Assembly: GCA_029961005.1 (NCBI GenBank)
Contig: JASBVW010000102.1
Location: 1-5,832 of the forward strand
Direction: 5' to 3'
Length of the DNA stretch: 5,832 nucleotides
Origin: Bacillota bacterium
GTDB lineage: Bacteria; Bacillota; UBA5301; JASBVW01
This document shows positions 1-5,832 of the stretch, piece after piece. The stretch's first letter is position 1. Each line of letters opens with the position of its first letter. The notes below the pieces were generated by a model. The model searched no databases. It was not told the origin of the DNA and saw nothing but the letters and a program-made list of their open reading frames with translations. A program made the position numbers and the translations under genes.

Positions 1-1
1 G

Positions 2-910
2 GTGTTGGTCCTGGTGACGGGCGAGTTTGGCGACCGCTTTGCCCGCATCTGCCAAGCCTACGGCGCGGAGGTGGATCGGATCGACGTGCCGTGGGGCGAG
101 GCGGTGCCGGTGGCGGAGGTGGAGCGGCGCCTGGCGGCCAAACAGTACCGGGCCGTCTACGCCACCCACAACGAAACCTCTACCGGTGTGGTCAACGACG
201 TGGCGGCCATCGGGCGCCTGGTGGCCGGGACGGAGGCCCTCTTCGTGGTGGACACCGTCTCCTCCCTGGGCGGGATGGAGTTCCGGGCCGACGCCTGGCA
301 CTGCGACCTGGTGGTGACCGGTTCCCAAAAGGCCCTGATGCTGCCGCCGGGGATGACCCTGGTCAGCGTCAGCCCCAAGGCTTGGCCCGTCATCGAGGCG
401 GCCCGGTCGCCCCGCTTCTACTTTGACCTGCGCAAGTACCGCCAGTCGGCGGAGAAGAACGAGGTGCCCTTCACGCCCGCCGTCTCGCTGCTCTTCGGGT
501 TGGACGAGGCCCTGGCCATGCTGCGGGAGGAGGGGCTGGAGCGGGCCTGGGCCCGCCACGCCCTGATGGCCCGCATGGTGCGGGCGGCGGCCCGAGCCCT
601 GGGGCTGGAGCTCCTGGCGGCGGACGCCGTGGCCTCTGCCACCGTCACGGCGGTCAAGGGGCCGGCGGGGGTCTCCTGCGACGAGCTGCGGAGCCTGGTC
701 AAGAAGAAGTACGGCCTGGTTCTGGCCGGCGGGCAGGGACCCCTGAAGGGCAAGATCTTTCGCATCGGACACCTGGGCTTTGCCGACCCGCCGGATATGC
801 TCTCGGTGGTGGCGGCCTTAGAGCTGGGGCTGGCCGAGCTGGGCCATCCCGTAAACCTGGGGCAGGGGGTCGGGGCTGCGGAGCGCGAGCTCCTGGCGGC
901 CGTCCGCTGA
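2..910 (+). CDS. Class V (serine-pyruvate / alanine-glyoxylate family) aminotransferase, 5'-truncated by the window
   Basis: This is a cytosolic PLP-dependent transaminase of fold type I (COG0075-like, relative of alanine-glyoxylate and serine-pyruvate aminotransferases). The visible 302 residues, numbered from the codon at position 2, include the family motif HNETSTG (56-62). They also include VDTVSSLGG, whose D84 should contact the PLP ring nitrogen, and GSQKAL, whose K110 (bases 329-331) is the expected Schiff-base lysine. Near the C-terminus FRIGHLG carries R254, the usual substrate-carboxylate arginine. Family members are about 360-390 residues, so roughly 70-80 N-terminal residues lie upstream. 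The GTG at position 2 is an internal valine codon and not the start. The next gene, serA, lies 13 nt downstream, so the enzyme probably works with it, perhaps as a phosphoserine aminotransferase replacing SerC. Serine-glyoxylate or alanine-glyoxylate transamination is the alternative. Family assignment is firm; substrate is inferred only from context. Confidence 0.9.
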   Translation: MLVLVTGEFGDRFARICQAYGAEVDRIDVPWGEAVPVAEVERRLAAKQYRAVYATHNETSTGVVNDVAAIGRLVAGTEALFVVDTVSSLGGMEFRADAWHCDLVVTGSQKALMLPPGMTLVSVSPKAWPVIEAARSPRFYFDLRKYRQSAEKNEVPFTPAVSLLFGLDEALAMLREEGLERAWARHALMARMVRAAARALGLELLAADAVASATVTAVKGPAGVSCDELRSLVKKKYGLVLAGGQGPLKGKIFRIGHLGFADPPDMLSVVAALELGLAELGHPVNLGQGVGAAERELLAAVR

Positions 911-917
911 GGGGGTG
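910..917 (+). promoter_or_regulatory. Ribosome binding site deciding the serA start
   Basis: AGGGGGTG differs from the ideal AGGAGGTG at one base. Its G-run ends 8 nt before the ATG at 924. The in-frame GTG at 915 lies inside this site and so cannot be served by it. This supports ATG 924 over the longer reading that starts at 915. The site overlaps the last base of the upstream stop codon, which suggests translational coupling. Confidence 0.7.
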
Positions 918-923
918 GAAGGC

Positions 924-2528
924 ATGTACAAGGTGCTGGTGAGCGACCCCATCTCGGAGAAAGGCCTGGCCAAGCTGCGGGAAGCCGGGGACGTGGAGGT
1001 GGACGTCCGGACGGGGCTGAGCCCCCAGGAGCTGGCGGCGATCATCGGAGAGTACGACGCCCTGATCGTGCGCAGCCAGACCAAAGTCACGGCGGAGCTC
1101 ATTAACGCCGGCCGGCGCCTGAAGGTCATCGGCCGGGCCGGGGTGGGCGTGGACAACATCGACGTGGCGGCGGCCACCAGCCGCGGCATCATCGTCCTCA
1201 ACGCGCCGGAGGGCAACACCATCTCGGCGGCGGAGCACACCTGGGCCATGCTCCTGGCCCTGGCGCGCCAGATCCCCGACGCCTGCGCCTCCCTCAAGGC
1301 CGGCCAGTGGGACCGCAAGCGCTTTTTGGGCGTGGAGCTGGCCGGGAAGGTCCTGGGCGTCATCGGCTTCGGCCGCATCGGCAGCGAGGTGGCCCGGCGG
1401 GCGCAGGGCTTCCGCATGCACGTCCTGGCCTACGATCCCTTCCTCTCCCTGGAGCGGGCGGAGGCCATGGGGGTGGAGATGGTGGAGCTGGAGGAGCTCT
1501 TCCGGCGCTCGGACTTCATCACCGTGCACACCCCCATGACCCCGGAGACCCGGCACCTGATCGGGGAGCGCCAGCTGGCCATGATGAAAGACGGGGTCCG
1601 GATTGTCAACGTGGCCCGGGGCGGGATTATCGACGAGGCGGCCCTTTTGGCTGCCCTGGAGTCCGGGAAGGTGGCGGGGGCGGCCCTGGACGTCTTTGAA
1701 GAAGAGCCGCCGCCGGCCTCCTCGCCCCTCATCCGCCATCCCCGGGTGGTGGTCACCCCGCACTTGGGCGCCTCCACCGTGGAGGCTCAAGAGAACGTGG
1801 CGGTGGACGTGGCGGAGGAGCTGCTCAAGGCCCTGCGGGGCGAGGCCTTCAAGAACGCGGTCAACCTGCCCTCCCTGCGGCCGGAGATGCTGGCTAAGCT
1901 CCGCCCCTACCTGGACCTGGGGGAGCGGCTGGGGCTCTTTCTCAGCCAGCTGGTGAGCGGGCGCCTGCACGAGGTGGAGATCGCCTACGCCGGAGCCCTC
2001 ACCGAGCTGGAGGTGACTCCGGTGACCACCGCCATTTTGAAGGGGCTCCTCACCCCGGTCCTGGGGGACGAGGTGAACGTGGTCAATGCCCCCTGGCTGG
2101 CCAAGGAGCGGGGCATCCGGGTGGCGGAGACGAAGGTGGCCAACGGCGAGGATTACCGCAACCTCATCTCCGTCCAGGCGGCCACCGACCGGGAGAAGGT
2201 GCAGGTGCGGGGGGCCATCTTCGGCAAGAACGAGCCGCGCTTGGTGCAGGTGGACGGCTACGACGTGGACGTCTCTCCGGAGGGGTACTTCCTGGTCACC
2301 CGGCACCTGGATAAGCCGGGCATGATCGGCCGGGTGGGGACCATCCTGGGCGAGGCCGGGGTCAACATCGCCGCCATGCAGGTGGGCCGGCGGGAGATGG
2401 GCGGCCGGGCCATTATGCTGCTGGCGGTGGACAGCGCCATTCCGGCGGAGGTTCTGGAGCGCATCGCCCGCGTGGAAGGCATCCAAGAGGCCCGGCTGGT
2501 GCACGTGGCGGTGGACGGGTCCCGGTGA
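924..2528 (+). CDS. serA: D-3-phosphoglycerate dehydrogenase, long form with ASB and ACT domains
   Basis: SerA oxidises 3-phosphoglycerate to 3-phosphohydroxypyruvate with NAD+, the first committed step of serine synthesis in the cytosol. From ATG 924 the protein has 534 residues, typical of the long type found in Bacillus and Mycobacterium. The N-terminal half of the substrate-binding domain has VIGRAGVGVDNID (68-80). The Rossmann domain has GFGRIG (148-153). The catalytic triad is R232 in NVARGG, E261 in DVFEEEP and H280 in TPHLGAST. An allosteric-substrate-binding (ASB) domain occupies about 320-450. A C-terminal ACT domain (about 455-530) has HLDKPG and AGVNIAAMQVGR. Its H461, D463 and N481 line up with the serine-contacting H344, N346 and N364 of the E. 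coli enzyme, so feedback control by serine is plausible but inferred. It is preceded by the aminotransferase and followed after 91 nt by leuA. Nothing in it looks truncated. Confidence 0.97.
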   Translation: MYKVLVSDPISEKGLAKLREAGDVEVDVRTGLSPQELAAIIGEYDALIVRSQTKVTAELINAGRRLKVIGRAGVGVDNIDVAAATSRGIIVLNAPEGNTISAAEHTWAMLLALARQIPDACASLKAGQWDRKRFLGVELAGKVLGVIGFGRIGSEVARRAQGFRMHVLAYDPFLSLERAEAMGVEMVELEELFRRSDFITVHTPMTPETRHLIGERQLAMMKDGVRIVNVARGGIIDEAALLAALESGKVAGAALDVFEEEPPPASSPLIRHPRVVVTPHLGASTVEAQENVAVDVAEELLKALRGEAFKNAVNLPSLRPEMLAKLRPYLDLGERLGLFLSQLVSGRLHEVEIAYAGALTELEVTPVTTAILKGLLTPVLGDEVNVVNAPWLAKERGIRVAETKVANGEDYRNLISVQAATDREKVQVRGAIFGKNEPRLVQVDGYDVDVSPEGYFLVTRHLDKPGMIGRVGTILGEAGVNIAAMQVGRREMGGRAIMLLAVDSAIPAEVLERIARVEGIQEARLVHVAVDGSR

Positions 2529-2603
2529 ACGGTGGCGGTGGCCGGGGCCCGGAGGCGGAGAGAGGGCGCGGCCGGGGAAAGAGAGCGAACGAGAGGTTTA
2601 TGC

Positions 2604-2611
2604 GAGGGGAG
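2604..2611 (+). promoter_or_regulatory. Ribosome binding site deciding the leuA start
   Basis: GAGGGGAG ends 8 nt before the GTG at 2620. The upstream in-frame GTG at 2611 directly abuts this site with no spacing and is therefore unlikely to be the start. The 91-nt spacer that holds it (2529-2619) is purine-rich. It shows only a weak 4-bp stem near 2542-2552, with no T-run, no recognisable -35/-10 pair and no room for a T-box leader. Confidence 0.65.
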
Positions 2612-2619
2612 TGATCGCG

Positions 2620-4152
2620 GTGAGCGAGGTAGAGCGGCAAGTCAGGATCTTCGACACCACCCTCCGGGACGGGGAGCAGACCCCGGGGGTGAGCCTCAAC
2701 GTGGAGGAGAAGGTGGAGATTGCGCGGCAACTGGAGCGGCTGGGCGTGGACGTCATCGAGGCCGGTTTTCCCATCGCCTCGCCGGGGGACTTTGCCGCCG
2801 TGCAGGCGGTGGCGCGCCAGGTGCGAGGGCCGGTCATCGCCGGCCTGGCCCGGGCGGTCAAGGGAGACATCGACCGGGCCTGGGAGGCCATTCGCGAGGC
2901 CGAGCGCCCGCGCATCCACACCTTCATCGCCACCTCCCCCCTGCACATGGAGCGCAAGCTGCGCAAGTCGCCGGAGGAGGTCCTGGCCATGGCCGTGGAG
3001 GCCGTGCGCTACGCCCGCTCCCTCACTCCTGATGTGGAATTTTCAGCGGAGGACGCCACCCGCAGCGAGCCGGAGTTCCTGGCCCGGGTGGTGGCGGCCG
3101 CCATCGAAGCCGGGGCCACCACCATCAACATCCCGGATACGGTGGGGTATACCCTCCCTGCAGAGTTCGCCCGCCTTTTGACCTATCTGCGGGAGGCGGT
3201 GCCGGCCCTGGCCGAGGTCACCCTCAGCGTGCACTGCCACAACGACCTGGGGCTGGCGGTGGCCAACTCCCTGGCCGCCGTGCAGGCCGGGGCCAACCAG
3301 ATTGAATGCACCATCAACGGGCTGGGGGAGCGGGCCGGCAACGCCGCCCTGGAGGAGGTGGTCATGGCCCTGCGCACCCGGTCCGACCTCTTCGGGGTGC
3401 GGACAGGCATCGTCACCGAGCAGATCTACCGGACCAGCCGCCTGGTCTCCAGCCTCACCGGGGTGCCCGTGCAGCCCAACAAGGCCATCGTGGGGGCCAA
3501 CGCCTTCGCCCACGAGTCGGGGATCCACCAGGACGGGGTGCTGAAGGACCGACGCACCTACGAGATCATGACCCCCGAGTCCATCGGGCTGCCCAAGAGC
3601 CGGCTGGTCCTGGGCAAGCTCTCCGGGCGCCACGCCCTGCGCCAGCGGCTGCAGGAGCTGGGTTACACCCTGCCGGAGGAGGAGTTCCAGCGGACCTACG
3701 AGAAGTTCTTGGCCCTGGCGGACCGCAAGGCGGAGGTGGCGGACGAGGACCTGATCGCCCTGGTGGAGGGCGAGGTGGTCTCCGTGCCGGCCACCTACGA
3801 GCTGGAGTACCTCCACGTGGCCAGCGGCAACACCACGGTGCCCACGGCCACGGTGCGCCTGCGGCGGGGGGAGGAGCGGTTGGAGGAGGCGGCCTGCGGC
3901 GACGGGCCGGTGGACGCCGTCTACCGGGCCATCGACCGCCTGACGGGGGTGCACACCCGCCTGACGGAGTACTCGCTGAAGGCCGTCACCGGAGGCAAGG
4001 ACGCCGTGGGCGAGGTGACGGTGCGGATCCAGGATGACGGTCAGGTCTTCATCGGGCGGGGGGCCAGCACCGACATCATCGAGGCCAGCGCCCGGGCCTA
4101 CCTGCATGCCTTGAACAAGCTGCTCTACGAGCGATCCCGGGGGGCGCGATAA
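2620..4152 (+). CDS. leuA: 2-isopropylmalate synthase
   Basis: LeuA condenses acetyl-CoA with 2-oxoisovalerate to give 2-isopropylmalate, the committed step of leucine synthesis. From GTG 2620 the protein has 510 residues, the normal bacterial length. The HMGL-like TIM barrel opens with FDTTLRDGEQTPG (R16, metal ligand D17, E19). It continues with EAGFPIASPGDF (48-59), the metal-binding HCHND (H205, H207) and GLGERAGN (N241), followed by NAFAHESGIHQDG (294-306). The C-terminal LeuA dimerisation/allosteric domain (about 385-505) ends with GRGASTDIIEASARAY, the leucine-sensing part of the family, so leucine feedback is expected. The EAGFPIASPGDF segment and the downstream leuCD genes favour LeuA over citramalate synthase, which shares much of the N-terminal motif. 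The stop codon is one base before leuC, implying tight coupling. GTG 2611 would add three residues but has no usable ribosome site. Confidence 0.96.
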   Translation: MSEVERQVRIFDTTLRDGEQTPGVSLNVEEKVEIARQLERLGVDVIEAGFPIASPGDFAAVQAVARQVRGPVIAGLARAVKGDIDRAWEAIREAERPRIHTFIATSPLHMERKLRKSPEEVLAMAVEAVRYARSLTPDVEFSAEDATRSEPEFLARVVAAAIEAGATTINIPDTVGYTLPAEFARLLTYLREAVPALAEVTLSVHCHNDLGLAVANSLAAVQAGANQIECTINGLGERAGNAALEEVVMALRTRSDLFGVRTGIVTEQIYRTSRLVSSLTGVPVQPNKAIVGANAFAHESGIHQDGVLKDRRTYEIMTPESIGLPKSRLVLGKLSGRHALRQRLQELGYTLPEEEFQRTYEKFLALADRKAEVADEDLIALVEGEVVSVPATYELEYLHVASGNTTVPTATVRLRRGEERLEEAACGDGPVDAVYRAIDRLTGVHTRLTEYSLKAVTGGKDAVGEVTVRIQDDGQVFIGRGASTDIIEASARAYLHALNKLLYERSRGAR

Positions 4153-4153
4153 G

Positions 4154-5425
4154 ATGGGGATGACTATGGCGGAGAAGATCCTGGCCGCCCACGCCGGGCG
4201 GCCGGAGGTGCATCCGGGGGAGCTCATCACCGCCCGGGTGGACCTGGTGCTGGCCAATGACATCACGGGGCCGGTGGCCATTCAGGAGTTCCAGCGCACG
4301 GGGGCGGAGCGGGTCTTCGACCCGGAGCGGGTGGTCCTGGTGCCGGACCATTTTACGCCCAACAAGGACATTCCGTCGGCCATTCAGGTCCAGACCCTGC
4401 GGGAGTTCGCCCGGGCCCAGGGCCTGCCCCACTTCTACGAGGTGGGGCGCATGGGGGTGGAGCACTGCCTCCTGCCCGAGGAGGGGCTGGTGGTGCCGGG
4501 GGACCTGGTGGTGGGGGCCGACTCCCACACCTGCACCTACGGCGCCCTGGGGGCCTTTGCCACGGGGATGGGGAGCACCGACATCGCGGCGGCCATGGCC
4601 ACGGGCGAGGCCTGGTTCCGGGTGCCGTCCACCCTGCTCTTCCTCTACCGGGGGCGGCTGCCCCGCTGGGTGGGGGGCAAGGACCTGATCCTCTACACCA
4701 TCGGCCAGATCGGGGTGGACGGGGCGCGCTACCGGGCCATGGAGTTCGGGGGCGAGGCCGTGGCGGAACTCTCTCTGGACGGGCGCTTTACCATGGCCAA
4801 CATGGCCATCGAGGCGGGGGCCAAGTGCGGCCTCTTCCCGGTGGATGAAAAGACGGAGGCGTACCTGGCGGGGCGGGCCCGGCGGCCGTACCGGGTCTAC
4901 CGCTCGGACCCGGACGCCGTCTACGAACGGGTCTACGAGTTTGACGTCTCGCACCTGGAGCCCCAGGTGGCCTTCCCGCACCTGCCCTCCAACGTGCGGC
5001 CCATCAGCGCCGCCGGGGAGGTGCCCATCGACCAGGCGGTCATCGGCTCCTGTACCAACGGCCGGCTGGAGGACCTGCGCCTGGCGGCGGAGGTGCTGCG
5101 GGGGCGCCGGGTGCACCCCCGGGTGCGGTTGATCATCATCCCGGGCACGCCGGCCATCCAGCGGCAGGCTCTGCGAGAGGGGCTCCTGGAGATCTTTTTG
5201 GAGGCGGGGGCGGCGGTGAGCACCCCCACCTGCGGGCCCTGCCTGGGGGGACACATGGGGATCCTGGCCCCCGGGGAGCGGGCGGTGGCCACCACCAACC
5301 GCAACTTCGTGGGTAGGATGGGGCACCCCCAGAGCGAGGTCTACCTGGCCGGCCCGGCGGTGGCGGCAGCCTCGGCGGTGCTGGGGAGGTTGGCCTCCCC
5401 GGCCGAACTGGAAGGGCTGGCGTGA
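4154..5425 (+). CDS. leuC: 3-isopropylmalate dehydratase (isopropylmalate isomerase), large subunit
   Basis: With LeuD this subunit forms the [4Fe-4S] isomerase that converts 2-isopropylmalate to 3-isopropylmalate by dehydration and rehydration. The protein has 423 residues, matching the shorter bacterial/archaeal LeuC type (about 420) and not the roughly 465-residue enterobacterial type. Visible aconitase-family motifs are PDHFTPNKDIPSA (64-76), GADSHTCTYGALG (121-133) and IGSCTNGR (297-304). The segment PTCGPCLGGH gives cluster ligands C300, C360 and C363. TTNRNFVGRMGHPQSEVYLA (380-399) is the substrate-binding stretch. Three in-frame ATGs (4154, 4160, 4166) are possible starts. 4154 gives the common family N-terminus MGMTMAEKILAAHAGR, while 4166 has the better ribosome site (GGGGA at 4156-4160). 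Homoaconitase is the main alternative, but following leuA directly argues for leucine synthesis. Confidence 0.95.
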   Translation: MGMTMAEKILAAHAGRPEVHPGELITARVDLVLANDITGPVAIQEFQRTGAERVFDPERVVLVPDHFTPNKDIPSAIQVQTLREFARAQGLPHFYEVGRMGVEHCLLPEEGLVVPGDLVVGADSHTCTYGALGAFATGMGSTDIAAAMATGEAWFRVPSTLLFLYRGRLPRWVGGKDLILYTIGQIGVDGARYRAMEFGGEAVAELSLDGRFTMANMAIEAGAKCGLFPVDEKTEAYLAGRARRPYRVYRSDPDAVYERVYEFDVSHLEPQVAFPHLPSNVRPISAAGEVPIDQAVIGSCTNGRLEDLRLAAEVLRGRRVHPRVRLIIIPGTPAIQRQALREGLLEIFLEAGAAVSTPTCGPCLGGHMGILAPGERAVATTNRNFVGRMGHPQSEVYLAGPAVAAASAVLGRLASPAELEGLA

Positions 5426-5457
5426 GGTGGGCCGGGGAACCCGGCCTCCGGCCGGCG

Positions 5458-5475
5458 GGCGGGGGAACTCCCGCC
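5458..5475 (+). other. Potential hairpin in repeat copy 1
   Basis: GGCGGG (5458-5463) pairs with CCCGCC (5470-5475) around a 6-nt loop. No T-run follows, so this is not a classical intrinsic terminator. In sequence this GC-rich, short stems also arise by chance, so the call rests mainly on its being one of several in the same spacer. Confidence 0.35.
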
Positions 5476-5485
5476 GAAGTGCGGG

Positions 5486-5503
5486 CAGCCCGGCCTCGGG
5501 CTG
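5486..5503 (+). other. Potential hairpin at the start of repeat copy 2
   Basis: CAGCCCG (5486-5492) is perfectly complementary to CGGGCTG (5497-5503) around a GCCT tetraloop, giving a 7-bp GC-rich stem. There is no T-tract downstream. It could stabilise the upstream leuC message, pause polymerase or simply be a product of base composition. Confidence 0.4.
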
Positions 5504-5511
5504 GGCGGGCG

Positions 5512-5524
5512 GGGAAACTTTCCC
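5512..5524. other. 13-nt palindrome GGGAAACTTTCCC
   Basis: GGGAAA and TTTCCC form a perfect inverted repeat around a single central C. It lies in one of the few A/T-containing patches of the spacer. As RNA it would make only a small hairpin. As DNA it has the symmetry of a protein-binding half-site pair. No known operator was recognised, and position inside an operon makes transcriptional control uncertain. Confidence 0.3.
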
Positions 5525-5546
5525 TGAAGATCGAAAAGCGCGGCCT

Positions 5547-5567
5547 CGGGCCGGGCGGGGCGGCCCG
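5547..5567 (+). other. Potential hairpin just upstream of the leuD ribosome binding site
   Basis: CGGGCCG (5547-5553) pairs with CGGCCCG (5561-5567) around a 7-nt G-rich loop. An alternative register pairs CCGGGC (5551-5556) with GCCCGG (5563-5568). The stem ends 9 nt before the AGGAGG site at 5577, so folding could influence ribosome access or protect the 5' end of a processed leuD message. No T-run is present, so it is not a terminator. Confidence 0.4.
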
Positions 5568-5576
5568 GAGGGAGCG

Positions 5577-5582
5577 AGGAGG
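5577..5582 (+). promoter_or_regulatory. Ribosome binding site for the upstream leuD start (ATG 5590)
   Basis: A perfect AGGAGG lies 7 nt before ATG 5590. It supports initiation at this ATG even though the resulting protein has an unusual N-terminal extension. Confidence 0.65.
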
Positions 5583-5589
5583 AGCAGAG

Positions 5590-5832
5590 ATGGCAGAAGA
5601 AGGTAAGGCAGAGGTCCCAGCAGGTGGAGCGGGAGAGGTGGCCGGAGCGGCCCGGGCGAGGGAAGTGGCCGCCCCCGCGGCTCGGGGGGGCGGAGGCGCC
5701 CTTGTGCGGGGGCGGGCCTGGAAGTTTGGCGACAACGTGGACACCGACGCCATCATCCCCGCCCGCTACCTCAACACCTCCGACCCGGCGGAGCTGGCCC
5801 GGCACTGCATGGAGGACGCGGACCCCTCCTTT
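5590..5832 (+). CDS. leuD: 3-isopropylmalate dehydratase, small subunit, 3'-truncated by the window
   Basis: LeuD is the swivel-domain partner of LeuC. The frame stays open for 81 codons to the window end; the full family length is about 160-200 residues, so roughly half is missing. Residues 41-69 contain GRAWKFGDNVDTDAIIPARY followed by LNTSDPAEL, the characteristic LeuD N-terminus. In most relatives that motif begins within a few residues of the start. Here 38 extra Ala/Gly/Glu-rich residues precede it if ATG 5590 is used. A second in-frame start, GTG 5704, gives MRGRAWKFG, the canonical form, and has its own GGAGG 7 nt upstream. Both starts look usable. 5590 is given here because it encloses both. 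Codons 2-38 end in A or T in 15 of 37 cases, against 2 of 43 in the remainder, so the extension is compositionally distinct. Product identity is firm; the true start is open. Confidence 0.9.
   Translation, partial: MAEEGKAEVPAGGAGEVAGAARAREVAAPAARGGGGALVRGRAWKFGDNVDTDAIIPARYLNTSDPAELARHCMEDADPSF
5692..5696 (+). promoter_or_regulatory. Internal ribosome binding site for the canonical leuD start (GTG 5704)
   Basis: GGAGG lies 7 nt upstream of GTG 5704, at the position where conserved LeuD homology begins. It may be the real leuD ribosome site, or it may produce a second, shorter LeuD. GGA-rich sequence is common in this genome, so a chance match is possible. Confidence 0.5.

Larger units (their letters stand above)
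5442..5560 (+). repeat. Three imperfect tandem GC-rich repeats, period 49-50 nt, in the leuC-leuD spacer
   Basis: Copies begin at 5442, 5491 and 5541 with CGGCCTCCGG, CGGCCTCGGG and CGGCCTCGGG. Each continues into a GGGCGGG-type run. Copies 1 and 2 also share a GGGCGGGG-(A)AACT stretch followed by a CCC-containing segment and GAAG. Copy 3 diverges after about 20 nt into the leuD ribosome binding region. The period is not a multiple of three, which argues against a translated protein repeat. Function is unknown. It may be spacer duplication or a set of RNA structures, since each copy can fold locally. Confidence 0.6.

Noticed and set aside
699..2504. A 601-codon open frame on the minus strand opposite serA.
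   Set aside because: Its translation is a His/Gln/Pro/Arg-rich composition with no recognisable domain, as expected when a GC-rich gene with G/C third positions is read antisense. The + strand carries a complete, motif-verified SerA over the same bases.
2532..3032. A 166-codon + strand open frame beginning in the serA-leuA spacer.
   Set aside because: Most of it is the shifted frame of leuA. It is Arg/Gly/Ala/His-rich with no motif, and no ribosome site was found for its GTG.
3043..5326. Two long minus-strand open frames (3043-4281 and 4076-5326) opposite leuA and leuC.
   Set aside because: They show the same low-complexity His/Gly/Gln/Pro-rich composition and lack of domains. They mirror the boundaries of no transcript signal, while LeuA and LeuC are unambiguous on the + strand.
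5442..5560. The spaced repeats as a CRISPR array.
   Set aside because: There are only three degenerate copies, with no distinct conserved repeat of about 28-37 nt separated by unique spacers, and no cas genes nearby.
5458..5567. The GC-rich stems in the spacer as an intrinsic transcription terminator.
   Set aside because: None is followed by a T-run on either strand, and the essential partner gene leuD lies directly downstream.
5422..5589. The leuD frame is open all the way back to a GTG at 5422 that overlaps the leuC stop as GTGA, which would give LeuD a further 56 residues.
   Set aside because: Stops are rare in sequence this GC-rich. The leuA frame is likewise open back through its own spacer. 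The predicted residues are Gly/Arg/Pro/Ala-rich, the repeat period of 49-50 nt is not a multiple of three, and ATG 5590 has a much better ribosome site.
5341..5805. Minus-strand open frames spanning the leuC-leuD spacer (5136-5756 and 5341-5805).
   Set aside because: They overlap leuC and leuD coding sequence and have Pro/Arg/Ala/Ser-rich translations without domains. They are explained by GC-rich composition.

Overview
This window is an ordinary but informative stretch of amino-acid biosynthesis genes, all on the + strand and tightly packed. It reads: a class V aminotransferase of the serine-pyruvate/alanine-glyoxylate family (5' end outside the window), serA (long-form phosphoglycerate dehydrogenase), leuA (2-isopropylmalate synthase), leuC (isopropylmalate isomerase large subunit) and the beginning of leuD (small subunit, cut off by the window end). 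The base composition is very GC-rich, roughly 70% by eye, with third codon positions almost always G or C. Strong purine-rich Shine-Dalgarno sites (AGGAGG, GGAGG, AGGGGGTG) precede several starts. Together with the aminotransferase-serA pairing this suggests a high-GC, possibly thermophilic member of the Firmicutes (Thermaerobacter- or Symbiobacterium-like). That placement is an inference and not proven by anything in the window.

Region by region: 1-910 is the partial aminotransferase. 924-2528 is serA, 13 nt downstream. 2529-2619 is a purine-rich spacer carrying the leuA ribosome binding site and no visible terminator or promoter. 2620-4152 is leuA. leuC at 4154-5425 begins one base after the leuA stop. 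5426-5589 is an unusually long, GC-rich spacer with three imperfect copies of a 49-50 nt repeat and several potential hairpins. leuD begins at 5590 (or 5704) and runs off the end.

The first two genes plausibly supply two consecutive steps from 3-phosphoglycerate towards serine: SerA oxidises 3-phosphoglycerate, and the aminotransferase may stand in for SerC. LeuA condenses acetyl-CoA with 2-oxoisovalerate, and LeuC/LeuD isomerise the 2-isopropylmalate product. leuB is not in the window. The absence of terminators between genes suggests one transcript carrying both serine and leucine genes.

No new defence, mobile or RNA-guided system is visible. The unusual part is the leuC-leuD junction. leuD has two in-frame starts, each with a well-placed ribosome binding site. 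The longer form carries about 38 extra Ala/Gly/Glu-rich residues with codon use unlike the rest, and it is preceded by the repeat- and hairpin-rich spacer.
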